A model generated the notes under the pieces. That model worked only from the letters and a program-made list of their open reading frames with translations. It made no database searches and was not told where the DNA came from. Below, one piece after another: positions 1-8,869 of a DNA stretch of 64,000 nt (positions are counted from its first letter, which is position 1; each line of letters opens with the position of its first letter). A program made the translations under genes and the position numbers. The stretch covers positions 62,001-126,000 of the forward strand of contig JADIYN010000001.1 of NCBI GenBank assembly GCA_016705335.1, read 5' to 3'. This DNA comes from Draconibacterium sp. GTDB taxonomy: Bacteria > Bacteroidota > Bacteroidia > Bacteroidales > Prolixibacteraceae.

Positions 1-744
1 AAGGAAATTGGAAAAAAAAGAACGAACATTTTCACTACACCTAAAATAAAAAAAAAAAAATAAAAAAAGCAGAAGGACCTACCTTTTTTTTATTGTCCAA
101 AAAAAAAAGAAGGACAAGGAGGTAGGACGAAAACGGAAAACGAACACAAAACAAAAACCACAGCAACACCACCGCCAACCGCAGGCGGGGAAAGACCAGG
201 TAAAGGGAAAGTTCACACATAACTCTCCTCAAAAAACGGGCCCACCCCCAAACACTCAAACGACTGGTTGAATGACCAAGGAGCTGCAGCCGGGACCAAA
301 AAAAGAAAGGGGGGGGAGAAAGAAACGGGGGGGGGGGACTGGGGGGGGGGGGGGGGGGGGGGGGCAGGCACAGGGTGTCCGGGACCCCAAACCCGGTCCC
401 CCCCCCCCCCCCGGCCCCTTCGGGGCACCCCAGCGGAACAAAAAAAAAAAAAGGGGGGGGGGGGGGGGGATGGGGCAGCTCATCAACCCCCCCGCCCACC
501 ACAAAACCCCCCGGGGGAGCCGCCCACGGGGGGGGGGAGGGGGGGGGGGCCGCGCTTCGCGACGACCCCCACCCCCCCCCCCCCCCCCCCCCCCCACACC
601 CCAGAATACCCCGGCGCCGGGCGGGAACCGGACCCCCCCCGCGGCCCCCGAGGAAGGAGCCACCCCCCCCAGCCGCGGGGCTTTTTCCCCCCGGCGGCAA
701 AGCAAAAACTCAAAAAGGCACAAAGGGAAAAAACAAAGAAAAAA
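1..744. other. Low-complexity homopolymer tract, probable assembly artefact
   Basis: This stretch consists of long runs of G, C and A (for example G runs around 328-364 and 456-470, C runs around 400-412 and 570-595). It shows no codon structure, whereas everything after about 745 is ordinary low-GC Bacteroidota coding DNA. Long open frames here exist only because homopolymers encode poly-Gly/Pro/Phe/Lys. The pullulanase C-terminus runs straight into it. I read it as corrupted consensus at a contig end and see no gene in it. Confidence 0.85.
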
Positions 745-2578
745 GAAAAACAAAATTACCATCGAAATTCCTTCAACTTTGATTTCATCCTTAATTACTT
801 CCCCAATTCCCATTTCATTAATTTCATCATCTTTGGCGATCTGAATGTATTCCCTTCGGGAAGTGCAACCGGAGCCGAATTGATTTGACCGTTGAAAATA
901 ATTATTATTTTCTCCCATCTGTCACCAACTTCCTTTCCCTGAATACAGTATGAAACTACTCCAAGTTGATATTGAGTGCAAAAATTAAGGTTACGTCGTA
1001 TTTCTTCAGCCGTTTTCATCCTGAAAGCCGGATGTTTTTTTCGAAGCTGAATGAGTTTTTGATAATAATGAAAAACATCGTGGTATTGTTCTTTTTGCTC
1101 CCAGTGTATTTGGTTTACCGAATCTGGCGATTTATATGAGTTTCCATCACCGTTTTTTGTGCGGCAGAACTCTGTACCGGCGTGTAAAAAAGGAACTCCC
1201 TGCGAGGTAAGAATCAATGCACCTGCCAGTTTTACCATTTTCCGTAATTGCTCGTCAGTAGGATGAGAAACGCTTATTTTCAACTTATCAAAAAGCGTGT
1301 AATTATCGTGGCACGAAACATAATTGATACATTGTGTTGGTTCGCTTGCCCAGGGTTTTTTTGCAGTTTCCACATAATCATATACTATCTGAGGGTGACT
1401 GGTTGCTGCAATAATCCCAAATTTCACAGCTTCTTCACGCAGTTCGAGTCCACTTATAAATCCCTTGCTTTTTTTCAGGCAATGATTTCCTTGCAAAGCA
1501 TCCCGAAAATCATCATTAAAACCGGCAATACCGGGCATTTGCTGTATATTGCTTTTAACAGCACGCATATTTTCAGGCATCGGACTTTGATCTGCCGCCC
1601 AACCTTCGCCATATAAAAGGATTCCAGCCCAGTATTTTAGCGAGTCAATAATATATTTGCGAACCACCGCGCGTTCAGAAGCAATTTCGTTTCCGCAACC
1701 CGAAGCATTTGAAAAACTGCCGTCGGCTTTTTGCCGGTTAAAATACCCGGGTACAGTTTGATTAAAAACCGATTCTTTGGCAAAATAGGTATGATTGTAA
1801 ACTACATCTAAAATAACACCAATTTCATTGTCATGCAGTGATTTAACCAGTCTTTTAAATTCTTTTATGCGAACAGTTCCATCGTATGGATTTGTTGCAT
1901 ACGAACCTTCAAGTGCATTAAAATGCTGCGGGTCGTAACCCCAGTTGTATTTTTCAAGTGGTTTTTCTTCGTCAACCGTTACAAAATCGGAAACAGGTAA
2001 TAAATGAGCATGCGTAATTCCAAGTTCTTTAAGATGCGCCAAACCGGTTGAAACACCATTTTTTGTATATGTATCTTCTTCAGTAAAACCCAAATATTTC
2101 CCTTATTTTGAATTCCTGAATTTTCTGATATAGAAAAATCACGTACATGGGTTTCGTAAATAACAGCATCAGTAAAGCTGTTTAATCCTGGTCCTTTGTC
2201 TTCAGGCCAGTTTTCGGGGTTGGTTTTTTGTGGGTCGAAAATCATACCGCGTTTGCCATTTATGCCAACACAACGTGCATAAATATCGGGAGTTTCAGCA
2301 AGCCAGTCACCGTCATTTATTCTGAATGTGTAAAATTTTCCTTCGTAATCGCCATTCAGAATTGTTGTCCAGGTTCCACTTCCGGCGGGTTGCAAATTTG
2401 TTTTATGATAAGCTTCACTCATCTCACCATCTTTAAAAAGCCGAATTTCAACCACTTGGGCTGTTGGCGCCCAAATTTTCACCATCGTTTTTTCTGGTGA
2501 CCAGGTTACACCCAAATCACTCCCTTCATAAAAAGGATAAGTTGAAAAATCGATATGATTAAATTTCCAATTGCGCAT
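745..2578 (-). CDS. pulA: Type I pullulanase (frameshifted, catalytic block missing)
   Basis: Debranching enzyme that hydrolyses alpha-1,6 links in pullulan, glycogen or starch (GH13_14). An N-terminal CBM48-like domain (about residues 15-110) precedes the (beta/alpha)8 barrel, which carries the type I pullulanase signature YNWGYDP. GH13 region I (DVVYNHT), region III (YGEGW) and region IV (SCHDN) are present. Region II, normally GFRFDLMG with the nucleophile Asp, is absent: sequence jumps in frame from ...LKYWAG straight to ILLYGEGW at about 1620-1628, some 34 codons short. Two single-base losses also break the frame, near 2097-2099 (an A) and near 852-860 (a G). The true C-terminus ...GISMVILF is readable in the shifted frame and then dissolves into the bad sequence at about 745. 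The start ATG abuts the stop of the upstream gene, which suggests co-transcription. As written the protein cannot be active. Confidence 0.85.
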
Positions 2579-3112
2579 TTAAAATTTTATCAATGTTTTT
2601 CTCAAATAAATCGAACTGCTACCCAGGCGTTTACCTTTTATATTGAAAATTGAAATTTTAACTTTTGGGTATCTTTTCAATTTTTTATCATACGAATAAA
2701 AATGGTTTAAATCGATATTTAGGGTGTGATTGTATCCTTTTGACATGTACAACGGATAAAAAACCCTGTTATTCGTTCCGCTTAACCTGAATTTTCGCTT
2801 TAGCCAGAAATTGTCAAAAACCAGCAAAGGGCGATCTAAATCAATGTCAATGTTCCCGGCATTTTTTACGTTCAAAGTAAGATAATCAGGATAATACATA
2901 CGATCTTTATCAAGATCAATTTTAATTTTTTCGCGAGAGAACAATGGCCGCTTTTTATTTCCCTTTCTCATTAAGACAATAAAAATTATAATAATGGCCA
3001 AAAGAATCAACAATAACCAAAGCAATTTACCGCCATCGGGGCCAACCTCATTTTGTGCTGAAAGATTTTGCGTTGAGCCAAATATGATGAAAAGGAAAAG
3101 AATTTTTTTCAT
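2579..3112 (-). CDS. Signal-anchored hypothetical protein upstream of pulA
   Basis: I do not recognise the family. I chose the start at 3112 because MKKILFLFIIFGSTQNLSAQ is a typical Bacteroidota signal peptide; the open frame extends 30 codons further upstream but without a better start. After the signal come a strongly hydrophobic segment (about residues 27-48, LLWLLLILLAIIIIFIVLM), a basic stretch, and a C-terminal domain of about 110 residues rich in beta-strand patterns (YYPDYLTLNVKNAGNIDIDL). The C-terminal domain looks like a small beta-sandwich. The last codon touches the pulA start, so the two are probably one transcript. Function unknown. Confidence 0.6.
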   Translation of the reverse strand: MKKILFLFIIFGSTQNLSAQNEVGPDGGKLLWLLLILLAIIIIFIVLMRKGNKKRPLFSREKIKIDLDKDRMYYPDYLTLNVKNAGNIDIDLDRPLLVFDNFWLKRKFRLSGTNNRVFYPLYMSKGYNHTLNIDLNHFYSYDKKLKRYPKVKISIFNIKGKRLGSSSIYLRKTLIKF

Positions 3113-3259
3113 AAACGTAATAAACGTTGCAAAAATAGAAGAAAATAGCCCTTCCCCAACCCAACTGAATAATCTTTTACATTCATTTTTAATTCTTTTC
3201 ATTCATCAGGAATATGCCTATTTTTAGTGGCTGAACTTCAGGATTAAAACCAAAAACAA

Positions 3260-4339
3260 ATGAATTCGAAAGAAAGATTTCTTCAAACCATTAACAGAAA
3301 AGTCCCGGATCGCGCTCCGGTTTTTGCCACTTTTACACCGCAGGTAGCACAAAAAATGTCGGAATATTTAAAGGTGAAATATGAAAAACCGTTGGATTCG
3401 ATGCTTTCGACACGCGCCTCGCACATGGATTTACTTGTAAATCTTGGAAACGATGCAGTTGGAATTGCAACCTGTGCACCCGATAATTTTCCAACCAAAA
3501 CACTTGAAAACGGTTTAATTGAAAACGAATGGGGAATGATTTTTAAACCATTGGGTTTGTATAACGAATTCCATATTTACCCGCTTGCAAATGCAGAAAC
3601 TGCGGAAGACATTTTAAAACACAAATTTCCTGATCCGGTTGCTGAAGGTCGCTGGCGGGAAGCAGAAAAAACCATTGCCAAATACAATAAAACACACGGA
3701 ATTATTGCCGACCTTGAAACCACACTTTTCGAAACGGCGTGGTATTTGGTTGGTCTCGAAAAATTTCTGATGGATTTAATGCTCGAAGCTGAATATATTG
3801 ACCCGCTGCTTGACAAAATTCAGGAAATACACACATTTTACGGCAGGAAAATGATTGAATTGGGCGCTGATGTTTTGTGGTGTGGTGATGATTTTGGAAC
3901 ACAACAAAGTCAGATAATGGATATCGAAACTTTCAGAAAATATTTTAAGCCTCGCTTTCAGCAAATGTTTGCCGAATTCAAAAATGTAAACCCAAATATA
4001 AAACTGGCCTGGCATTCCTGCGGCGCTTTTAGTCCCTTTATTCCCGATTTTATCGAAATAGGACTCGACATTGTAAATCCTTTGCAGCCAATGGCCGCGG
4101 GAATGGAACCTGAAATCCTGAAAAAACAATTCGGAAATGAAGTTATTTTCTTTGGTGGTGTTTGCGTACAGGATTTGCTACCCAATAAATCACCCGCTGA
4201 AATTAAAGCTGAAATCATTCGGCGAAAAAATATTTTTGGCGAAAACGGAGGTTACATTGTTGCACCGGCACATAATATTCAGGATGACACATCGATAGAA
4301 AATATTTTGGCTTTTTTTGATGCAGTTAAACAACTTTAA
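3260..4339 (+). CDS. Uroporphyrinogen decarboxylase (URO-D) family methyltransferase-like protein
   Basis: A 359-residue URO-D fold protein. It is unlike the true HemE encoded at 52315-53351 and resembles the cobalamin/methyl-transfer branch (MtaA/MtbA/CmuA). It carries His-x-Cys in AWHSCGAF (about residue 252) and a later Cys in GGVCVQ, the pattern of the zinc site that activates thiols in that branch. It lacks the N-terminal substrate-anchoring arginine motif RQAGR of true decarboxylases. It sits 20 bp upstream of a GH78 rhamnosidase on the same strand. Such URO-D-like genes recur beside glycosidases in Bacteroidota and Verrucomicrobia/Lentisphaerae, but the substrate is not known to me. 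The ATG at 3260 begins the homology. Confidence 0.75.
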   Translation: MNSKERFLQTINRKVPDRAPVFATFTPQVAQKMSEYLKVKYEKPLDSMLSTRASHMDLLVNLGNDAVGIATCAPDNFPTKTLENGLIENEWGMIFKPLGLYNEFHIYPLANAETAEDILKHKFPDPVAEGRWREAEKTIAKYNKTHGIIADLETTLFETAWYLVGLEKFLMDLMLEAEYIDPLLDKIQEIHTFYGRKMIELGADVLWCGDDFGTQQSQIMDIETFRKYFKPRFQQMFAEFKNVNPNIKLAWHSCGAFSPFIPDFIEIGLDIVNPLQPMAAGMEPEILKKQFGNEVIFFGGVCVQDLLPNKSPAEIKAEIIRRKNIFGENGGYIVAPAHNIQDDTSIENILAFFDAVKQL

Positions 4340-4359
4340 CCGACATAAATCAGGAAAAA

Positions 4360-6712
4360 ATGAAAATACTGGCAATTCTATTACTCACAATTCTATCAAT
4401 AAACCTGTGTGCCCAGGAAGTAACTTTCAGCGCCAGCTGGATTTCTGCCGAAGATATTGAACTGAAGGAACACAACGTTATTCATCTCAGAAAAACCATC
4501 GAACTGGATAAAGTTCCGGAACATTTCAACGTAAAAATTTCTGCAGATAATCAGTACCGGTTATTTGTAAACGGCAAATATGTTTGCAAAGGTCCGGGTC
4601 GAAGTGATTTGGAACACTGGTATTATCAAACAATAGATTTGGGCGAATATTTAAAAACCGGCAAAAATGTTTTGGCGGCTGAAGTCGTAAACTTTGGGCC
4701 GCGGCGCGGGTTTTCGCAGCTTTCGCATCTCACTGCGTTTTTTATGGAGGGAGAAACAGAACTTGAAAAACAGTAAACACCGGCGACAAAGGTTGAAAGC
4801 AATTAATAATCCGGCTTATTTCGAGCGGATTGTACGCTGGCAGCAACGCATTGATATTACGCAGGGTTTGTATGTTGCCAATCCTACCGACAGTATTGTT
4901 GGTGCCGATTATTTGTGGGGATGGCAAAACACCGATTATGATGACAGCAATTGGAAACCAGCAAAATACCTTGATATTTCATCTTATCGCTACCACAACA
5001 TTTCGGGAATGTTTTATCCCGACGGTTGGTTGCTGGTTGAACGCCCCATTCAAAACCAAATTGAAAAAAGAGAAGAATTCCCGTTTTTACAACTGGGATG
5101 GACTAACAAAAATCAAATCGCTGAAAAATTTCCATATTCCTGCCAATCAAAAAATAAGTATTCTAATGGATAATCAGGTAATGACTCTGGGTTATCCTGA
5201 ATTGATCTTATCCGGAGGAAAAGGAAGCCATATTAAAGTTTCCTATTCCGAAACACTTTTTCATACTGACAGGATTGGGAAAGATGACCGTAGTAAAATT
5301 GAAGGAAATCAACTCATTGGAGTTTCCGATATTTTTATGCCCGAAGGCGGTGAAAACCGTTTGTACCGTCCCAACTGGTTTCGCTCGTTTCGCTATATAC
5401 AGGTAGATATCGAAACCGGTGATGAACCGCTTGAAGTTGTGGATTATTACATGCAAAAATCACAATATCCTATTCAGTTAAAAGCCGGTTTTGAAACGGA
5501 TAATCAGTTTTAAACTCGTTGATGGAGCCGGGCTGGAGAACTGCTTCATTGTGTGCCCAGGATTTGCTGATGAGCGATGCACACTACGAACAAATGCAAT
5601 ATATTGGCGATGCACGCATACATGGTGAAGCAATTCAGTATTTTTCTGGAAACGATGATTTGGTGCGACAAATGCTTATGCAGGCCGACTGGTCGAAAAT
5701 TCCCGAGGGTTTAACACGTGCCTGTTATCCGGATGGTTTTAACCTCACAATCCCAATTTATTCACTTGTTTGGATCGATATAATTCACGACCACATGATG
5801 TGGGCAGGCGACAAAGAATTTACCGCGCAATTCGATTTAGGAATTTATACGGTTTTAGAATGGTTCAACAAAAAAATCCAACCCAACGGTTTGGTCGGTC
5901 CTGTTGACTGGTGGGCTTATGCCGACTGGTGTGTGGATTGGAAAAGTGGCGTTCCTCCCGGAGGCCTGGAAGGAAACTCGGTGCTTTTTACTTTGCATTT
6001 TGCTTACACTTTACAAAATGCTGCTAAAATTTATCGGTTTATTGGCAAAGATCATATTGCTGAAATGTATGACAATCAAGCCAAATTACTTACGAATTCG
6101 GTTAATCATTTGTGCTGGAATGCTGAAAAAGGATTGTATTCCGATACTCCTGAAATGAAATATTATTCTCAGCATACAAACATTTTTGCTGTTTTGGCAG
6201 GGGCAGTTGAAGGTGAAAAAGCACAACAAATACTGAATAATATTTTCACCGAAAAAGGGCTTTCTGAAATAGGCCTCTATTTTCACCATTACCTTTTTGA
6301 AGCATTTGATAAAGCGGGGATGCAAAACGAATTTCAAAATCATTTGGCTGGCTGGAAAGAGATGATGGAAAATAATTTATCCACTTTCACCGAAGTTGCG
6401 CTTACAGGAAACCGAACACAACGATCGGATTGCCATCCGTGGAGTTGCAGCCCCAATATTCATTTTTTTAAGACTATTTGTGGAATGCAAGCAGTTGAGC
6501 CGGGATTCGAAAAAATCAGGATTTCCCCAAATACGGGTGATTTAAAGTTTATTAATGCAGGTTTTTCTCATCCGAAAGATGATATTAAATTGAACTTGAA
6601 ATTTGATGGAATAAATGTACAAGGCGAAATTGTTATTCCTGAAATGATGGATGCTGATTTTGTATGGAATGGTAGATCAGTAAAACTAAAGGCTGGAACG
6701 AATAAAATTTGA
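4360..6712 (+). CDS. Alpha-L-rhamnosidase, GH78 family (frameshifted)
   Basis: Secreted or periplasmic enzyme releasing terminal L-rhamnose from glycans. Signal peptide MKILAILLLTILSINLCAQ, then an N-terminal beta-sandwich with the family hallmark FVNGKYVCKGPGRSD (about residues 70-84). Next come a second sandwich and the (alpha/alpha)6 barrel (for example GWRTASLCAQDLLMSDAHYEQ and RSDCHPWSCSPNIHFF), and a C-terminal sandwich. Four single-base losses split the frame: near 4766-4771 (A run), near 4791 (GG), between about 5065 and 5095, and near 5508-5511 (T run). The protein reads continuously across frames, about 780 residues, normal for GH78. It lies just downstream of the URO-D-like gene at 3260, probably as an operon. 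The breaks look like consensus errors. Confidence 0.85.
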
Positions 6713-6904
6713 AAAGGTGAAAATGGTATTAGTCTTACTTTTTCATTATTACAAAACACAGTTGCATTTTTCAACTTTAACAAAAGGATAAATTATTATA
6801 AATCAATCAACTATTGACTTTTCATCAAATTTGCCTTACCTTGAAATGAATTTTAATTAGAGAAATAAAATTCAATTCAATAATCAATCTTTAAAATAAA
6901 AATT

Positions 6905-7399
6905 ATGGCATTAAATGCATATTTAAAATTAAAAGGTCAAATTCAGGGTAATATTAAAGGTTCTGTAACTCAGGCCGGTCGGGAAGATTCAATAATGGTA
7001 ATTGGATTTAATCATGAAGTAATTTCACCAAGAGATGCCGCTTCAGGAATGGCAACCGGAAAACGGCAACACCAACCGTTAATTATTACAAAAGAAATTG
7101 ATAAATCTTCGCCATTGTTAATGAACGCATTAGTTAATAATGAGAATATTACCGAGTTTACTTTACGTTTTTGGCAACCTTCGAGAAGTGGCAAAGAATT
7201 GCAGTTTTTCACCATTCAACTTTTAAATGCAACAATTAGTGATATCAGGCAGGAAATGCTGAATAACAAATACCCGGAAAACATGCAACACAAAGAACGG
7301 GAACATATTTCGTTTGTGTATCAGAAAATTATCTGGACATACGAAGATGGCGGAATTTCTGCTTCTGATGATTGGCTGGCACTTTCAAGAAGGTCATAA
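6905..7399 (+). CDS. hcp: Hcp family type VI secretion tube protein (orphan)
   Basis: A 164-residue protein of the classical Hcp1 family (PF05638 type). It opens MALNAYLKLKGQIQGNIKG and shows the family patterns VIGFNHEVISPRD, GKRQHQPLIITKEIDKSSP and LRFWQPS, plus the C-terminal EHISFVYQKIIWTYEDGGI. Hcp forms hexameric rings that stack into the T6SS inner tube and can carry effectors. No other T6SS gene lies in the window, so this is an orphan or satellite copy. It does not resemble the TssD proteins of the Bacteroidota-specific T6SS-iii as I remember them. Length is normal and the C-terminus has no effector extension. It ends at a bidirectional terminator. Confidence 0.88.
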   Translation: MALNAYLKLKGQIQGNIKGSVTQAGREDSIMVIGFNHEVISPRDAASGMATGKRQHQPLIITKEIDKSSPLLMNALVNNENITEFTLRFWQPSRSGKELQFFTIQLLNATISDIRQEMLNNKYPENMQHKEREHISFVYQKIIWTYEDGGISASDDWLALSRRS

Positions 7400-7569
7400 A
7401 AACCTTCAATTGTTGTTACTTTCAGATAAAGAATAACGAAAAGCTTTAAATTAAACCTTTTGGTAAAAATACTTTTCTGTTTACACCTCTTAAATTTGAA
7501 ATTTGATTGATTTAACCTGAAAAATAGTGTCGAAATAAATCAGAACATTAGTCGCACAGATAAAAAAAT

Positions 7570-7596
7570 AAACCCGAAACAATCCGTTCCGGGTTT
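7570..7596. terminator. Bidirectional hairpin terminator between convergent genes
   Basis: Arms AAACCCGAAAC (7570-7580) and GTTCCGGGTTT (7586-7596) pair with one mismatch around a 5-nt loop. It lies between hcp (plus strand) and the lipoprotein gene (minus strand), so it can terminate both. Confidence 0.7.
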
Positions 7597-7630
7597 ATCA
7601 TTTCTATTATGATTGCTTTTTCGTAACTAT

Positions 7631-8346
7631 TTATGGGATCAAAACTTTTTTCGAAATAATATCTTTTACAACCATTTCAGCAAATTTTGGAGCTTCTTCT
7701 TCAACCGACTTACTATTCAGCGATTTCGTGCGTCCGCTCCACAACAATTCCTCTTTGGCAACATCATATAAATTACATTCCAAAAAGTAGGTAATATCAT
7801 CAACATAATAACCTGATTCGTAGGCAATTCCCAACTTGTAGGAATAATAATTATAATAAGCGCCATATGAAACCGGCATCATTGCAGCACCCTGAACAAC
7901 CATCGGAGTTCCGTAATATCCTGTGCCACCCATATAATAGTTGCTGTTGTAATCCTGCACATACCTTTGTTCCTTTTGTGCGTCAAGCAACGAAATAATC
8001 ATAATCGCATCAATGTTGTTTTCTTTTACTTTATTTTTTATCCGCTCTTTTATAGCATCCGGATTTTCTGATTTGCTTAAAACTTCCCCACTTTTCCGGC
8101 AAACGGGAAAATTTCGTAGGTTGCAGTGGCTTTAATGTTGGCATCAACCAGGTTTTTTACAACCGCACGCTCTGTTAAATAACGATTTGATGTATTCTTG
8201 AAAACAGCAACGACAGCAACTTTTTCATAACTGTTATTTGCAAGTTCTTTATTATTCCAGGTTGCCAGCATTTTTGTGGATGCACCGCAGGCAACCAAAA
8301 CAATTACACTAATAATTACAATACTACTTTTTACCAAATGTTTCAT
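7631..8346 (-). CDS. Putative lipoprotein of unknown function (frameshifted)
   Basis: The N-terminus MKHLVKSSIVIISVIVLVAC is a lipoprotein signal with Cys at residue 20. The next ~70 residues (WNNKELANNSYEKVAVVAVFKNTSNRYLTERAVVKN) resemble periplasmic lipoproteins that assemble a small alpha/beta domain. A single G lost in the GGGG run near 8088-8092 interrupts the frame. Restoring it gives ...AGKVGEVLSKSENPDAIKERI... running into the second half, which contains a Tyr/Gly-rich insert (YMGGTGYYGTPMVV) and ends in KDIISKKVLIP. Restored length is about 238 residues. I cannot assign a function; a DUF4136-like relationship is possible but unproven. Confidence 0.65.
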
Positions 8347-8411
8347 TTATTTTTATTTTAAAGATTTTGTTCTTCCGGTTTTTTTAAAGTCATTTGAAAA
8401 GAAATGGTTGA

Positions 8412-8443
8412 CAAATATATAAAATAACAGGCTTTCCGTTCAA
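8412..8443 (-). promoter_or_regulatory. Bacteroidota-type promoter for the lipoprotein gene
   Basis: On the minus strand a TTG (plus 8441-8443) and a TATATTTG box (plus 8412-8419) are separated by 21 nt. This matches the -33/-7 (TTTG / TAnnTTTG) consensus of Bacteroidota sigma factors, 65 nt upstream of the start at 8346. Confidence 0.55.
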
Positions 8444-8851
8444 TTCAAACTCAAAACGACTTTATCAAAACGATTATGTGGAGATTTAGTTCAATGTTTG
8501 TCTTATCTGTATGCAACAGTTCTTTTAAATAATTGAAACACATGATTTTCTAAAATAAATTTAAGAACGGATTGCTAAAAATAAGTACTTCGAATATTTA
8601 CTTAGACAATAGATTTGAGATTAAAAAAATCATAATACAAAAGACAAAAATTTACATAAATGTTTTAAGTTTACACTTTCTTTCAAATAGCTGAAAATGA
8701 CAGTAAAACCACAAAAATATAACCTCACCGGAACCTACCGCTGCCTGTTCAGTTGTTTAATGTTATAAAAGTCTTTCCCGTCCTCCCTGCAGGTGAGGAA
8801 AATGAAAATATCCACTTACAGTGATTTCTTATTCGTTATTACTTATTTTAA
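8444..8851. other. Intergenic region between divergent genes
   Basis: About 410 bases with no credible open frame, RNA gene or terminator. The region is AT-rich. A GC-richer patch at 8720-8800 (ccggaacctaccgctgcctg and tcccgtcctccctgcaggtg) is unexplained. It should contain the promoter of the glycyl radical enzyme gene, but I cannot point to a convincing -7/-33 pair. Confidence 0.4.
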
Positions 8852-8869
8852 ATTCATTTTAAAATGAAT
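8852..8869. repeat. Perfect 18-bp palindrome spanning the hypD start codon
   Basis: ATTCATTTTAAAATGAAT is its own reverse complement and contains the ATG at 8864-8866. As DNA it could be a dimeric regulator site; as RNA it could occlude the start codon. AT-richness makes a chance origin possible. Confidence 0.5.

Noticed and set aside
41..918. Several long open frames on both strands in the first kilobase
   Set aside because: They encode poly-Gly/Pro/Lys/Phe from homopolymer runs and have no codon structure. Only the reading frame that continues the pullulanase C-terminus (about 745-900, minus) is real.
3260..4339. Annotation as HemE because of the URO-D fold
   Set aside because: It lacks the RQAGR motif and has the zinc His-x-Cys of methyltransferases; the real hemE is at 52315-53351 within the heme operon.
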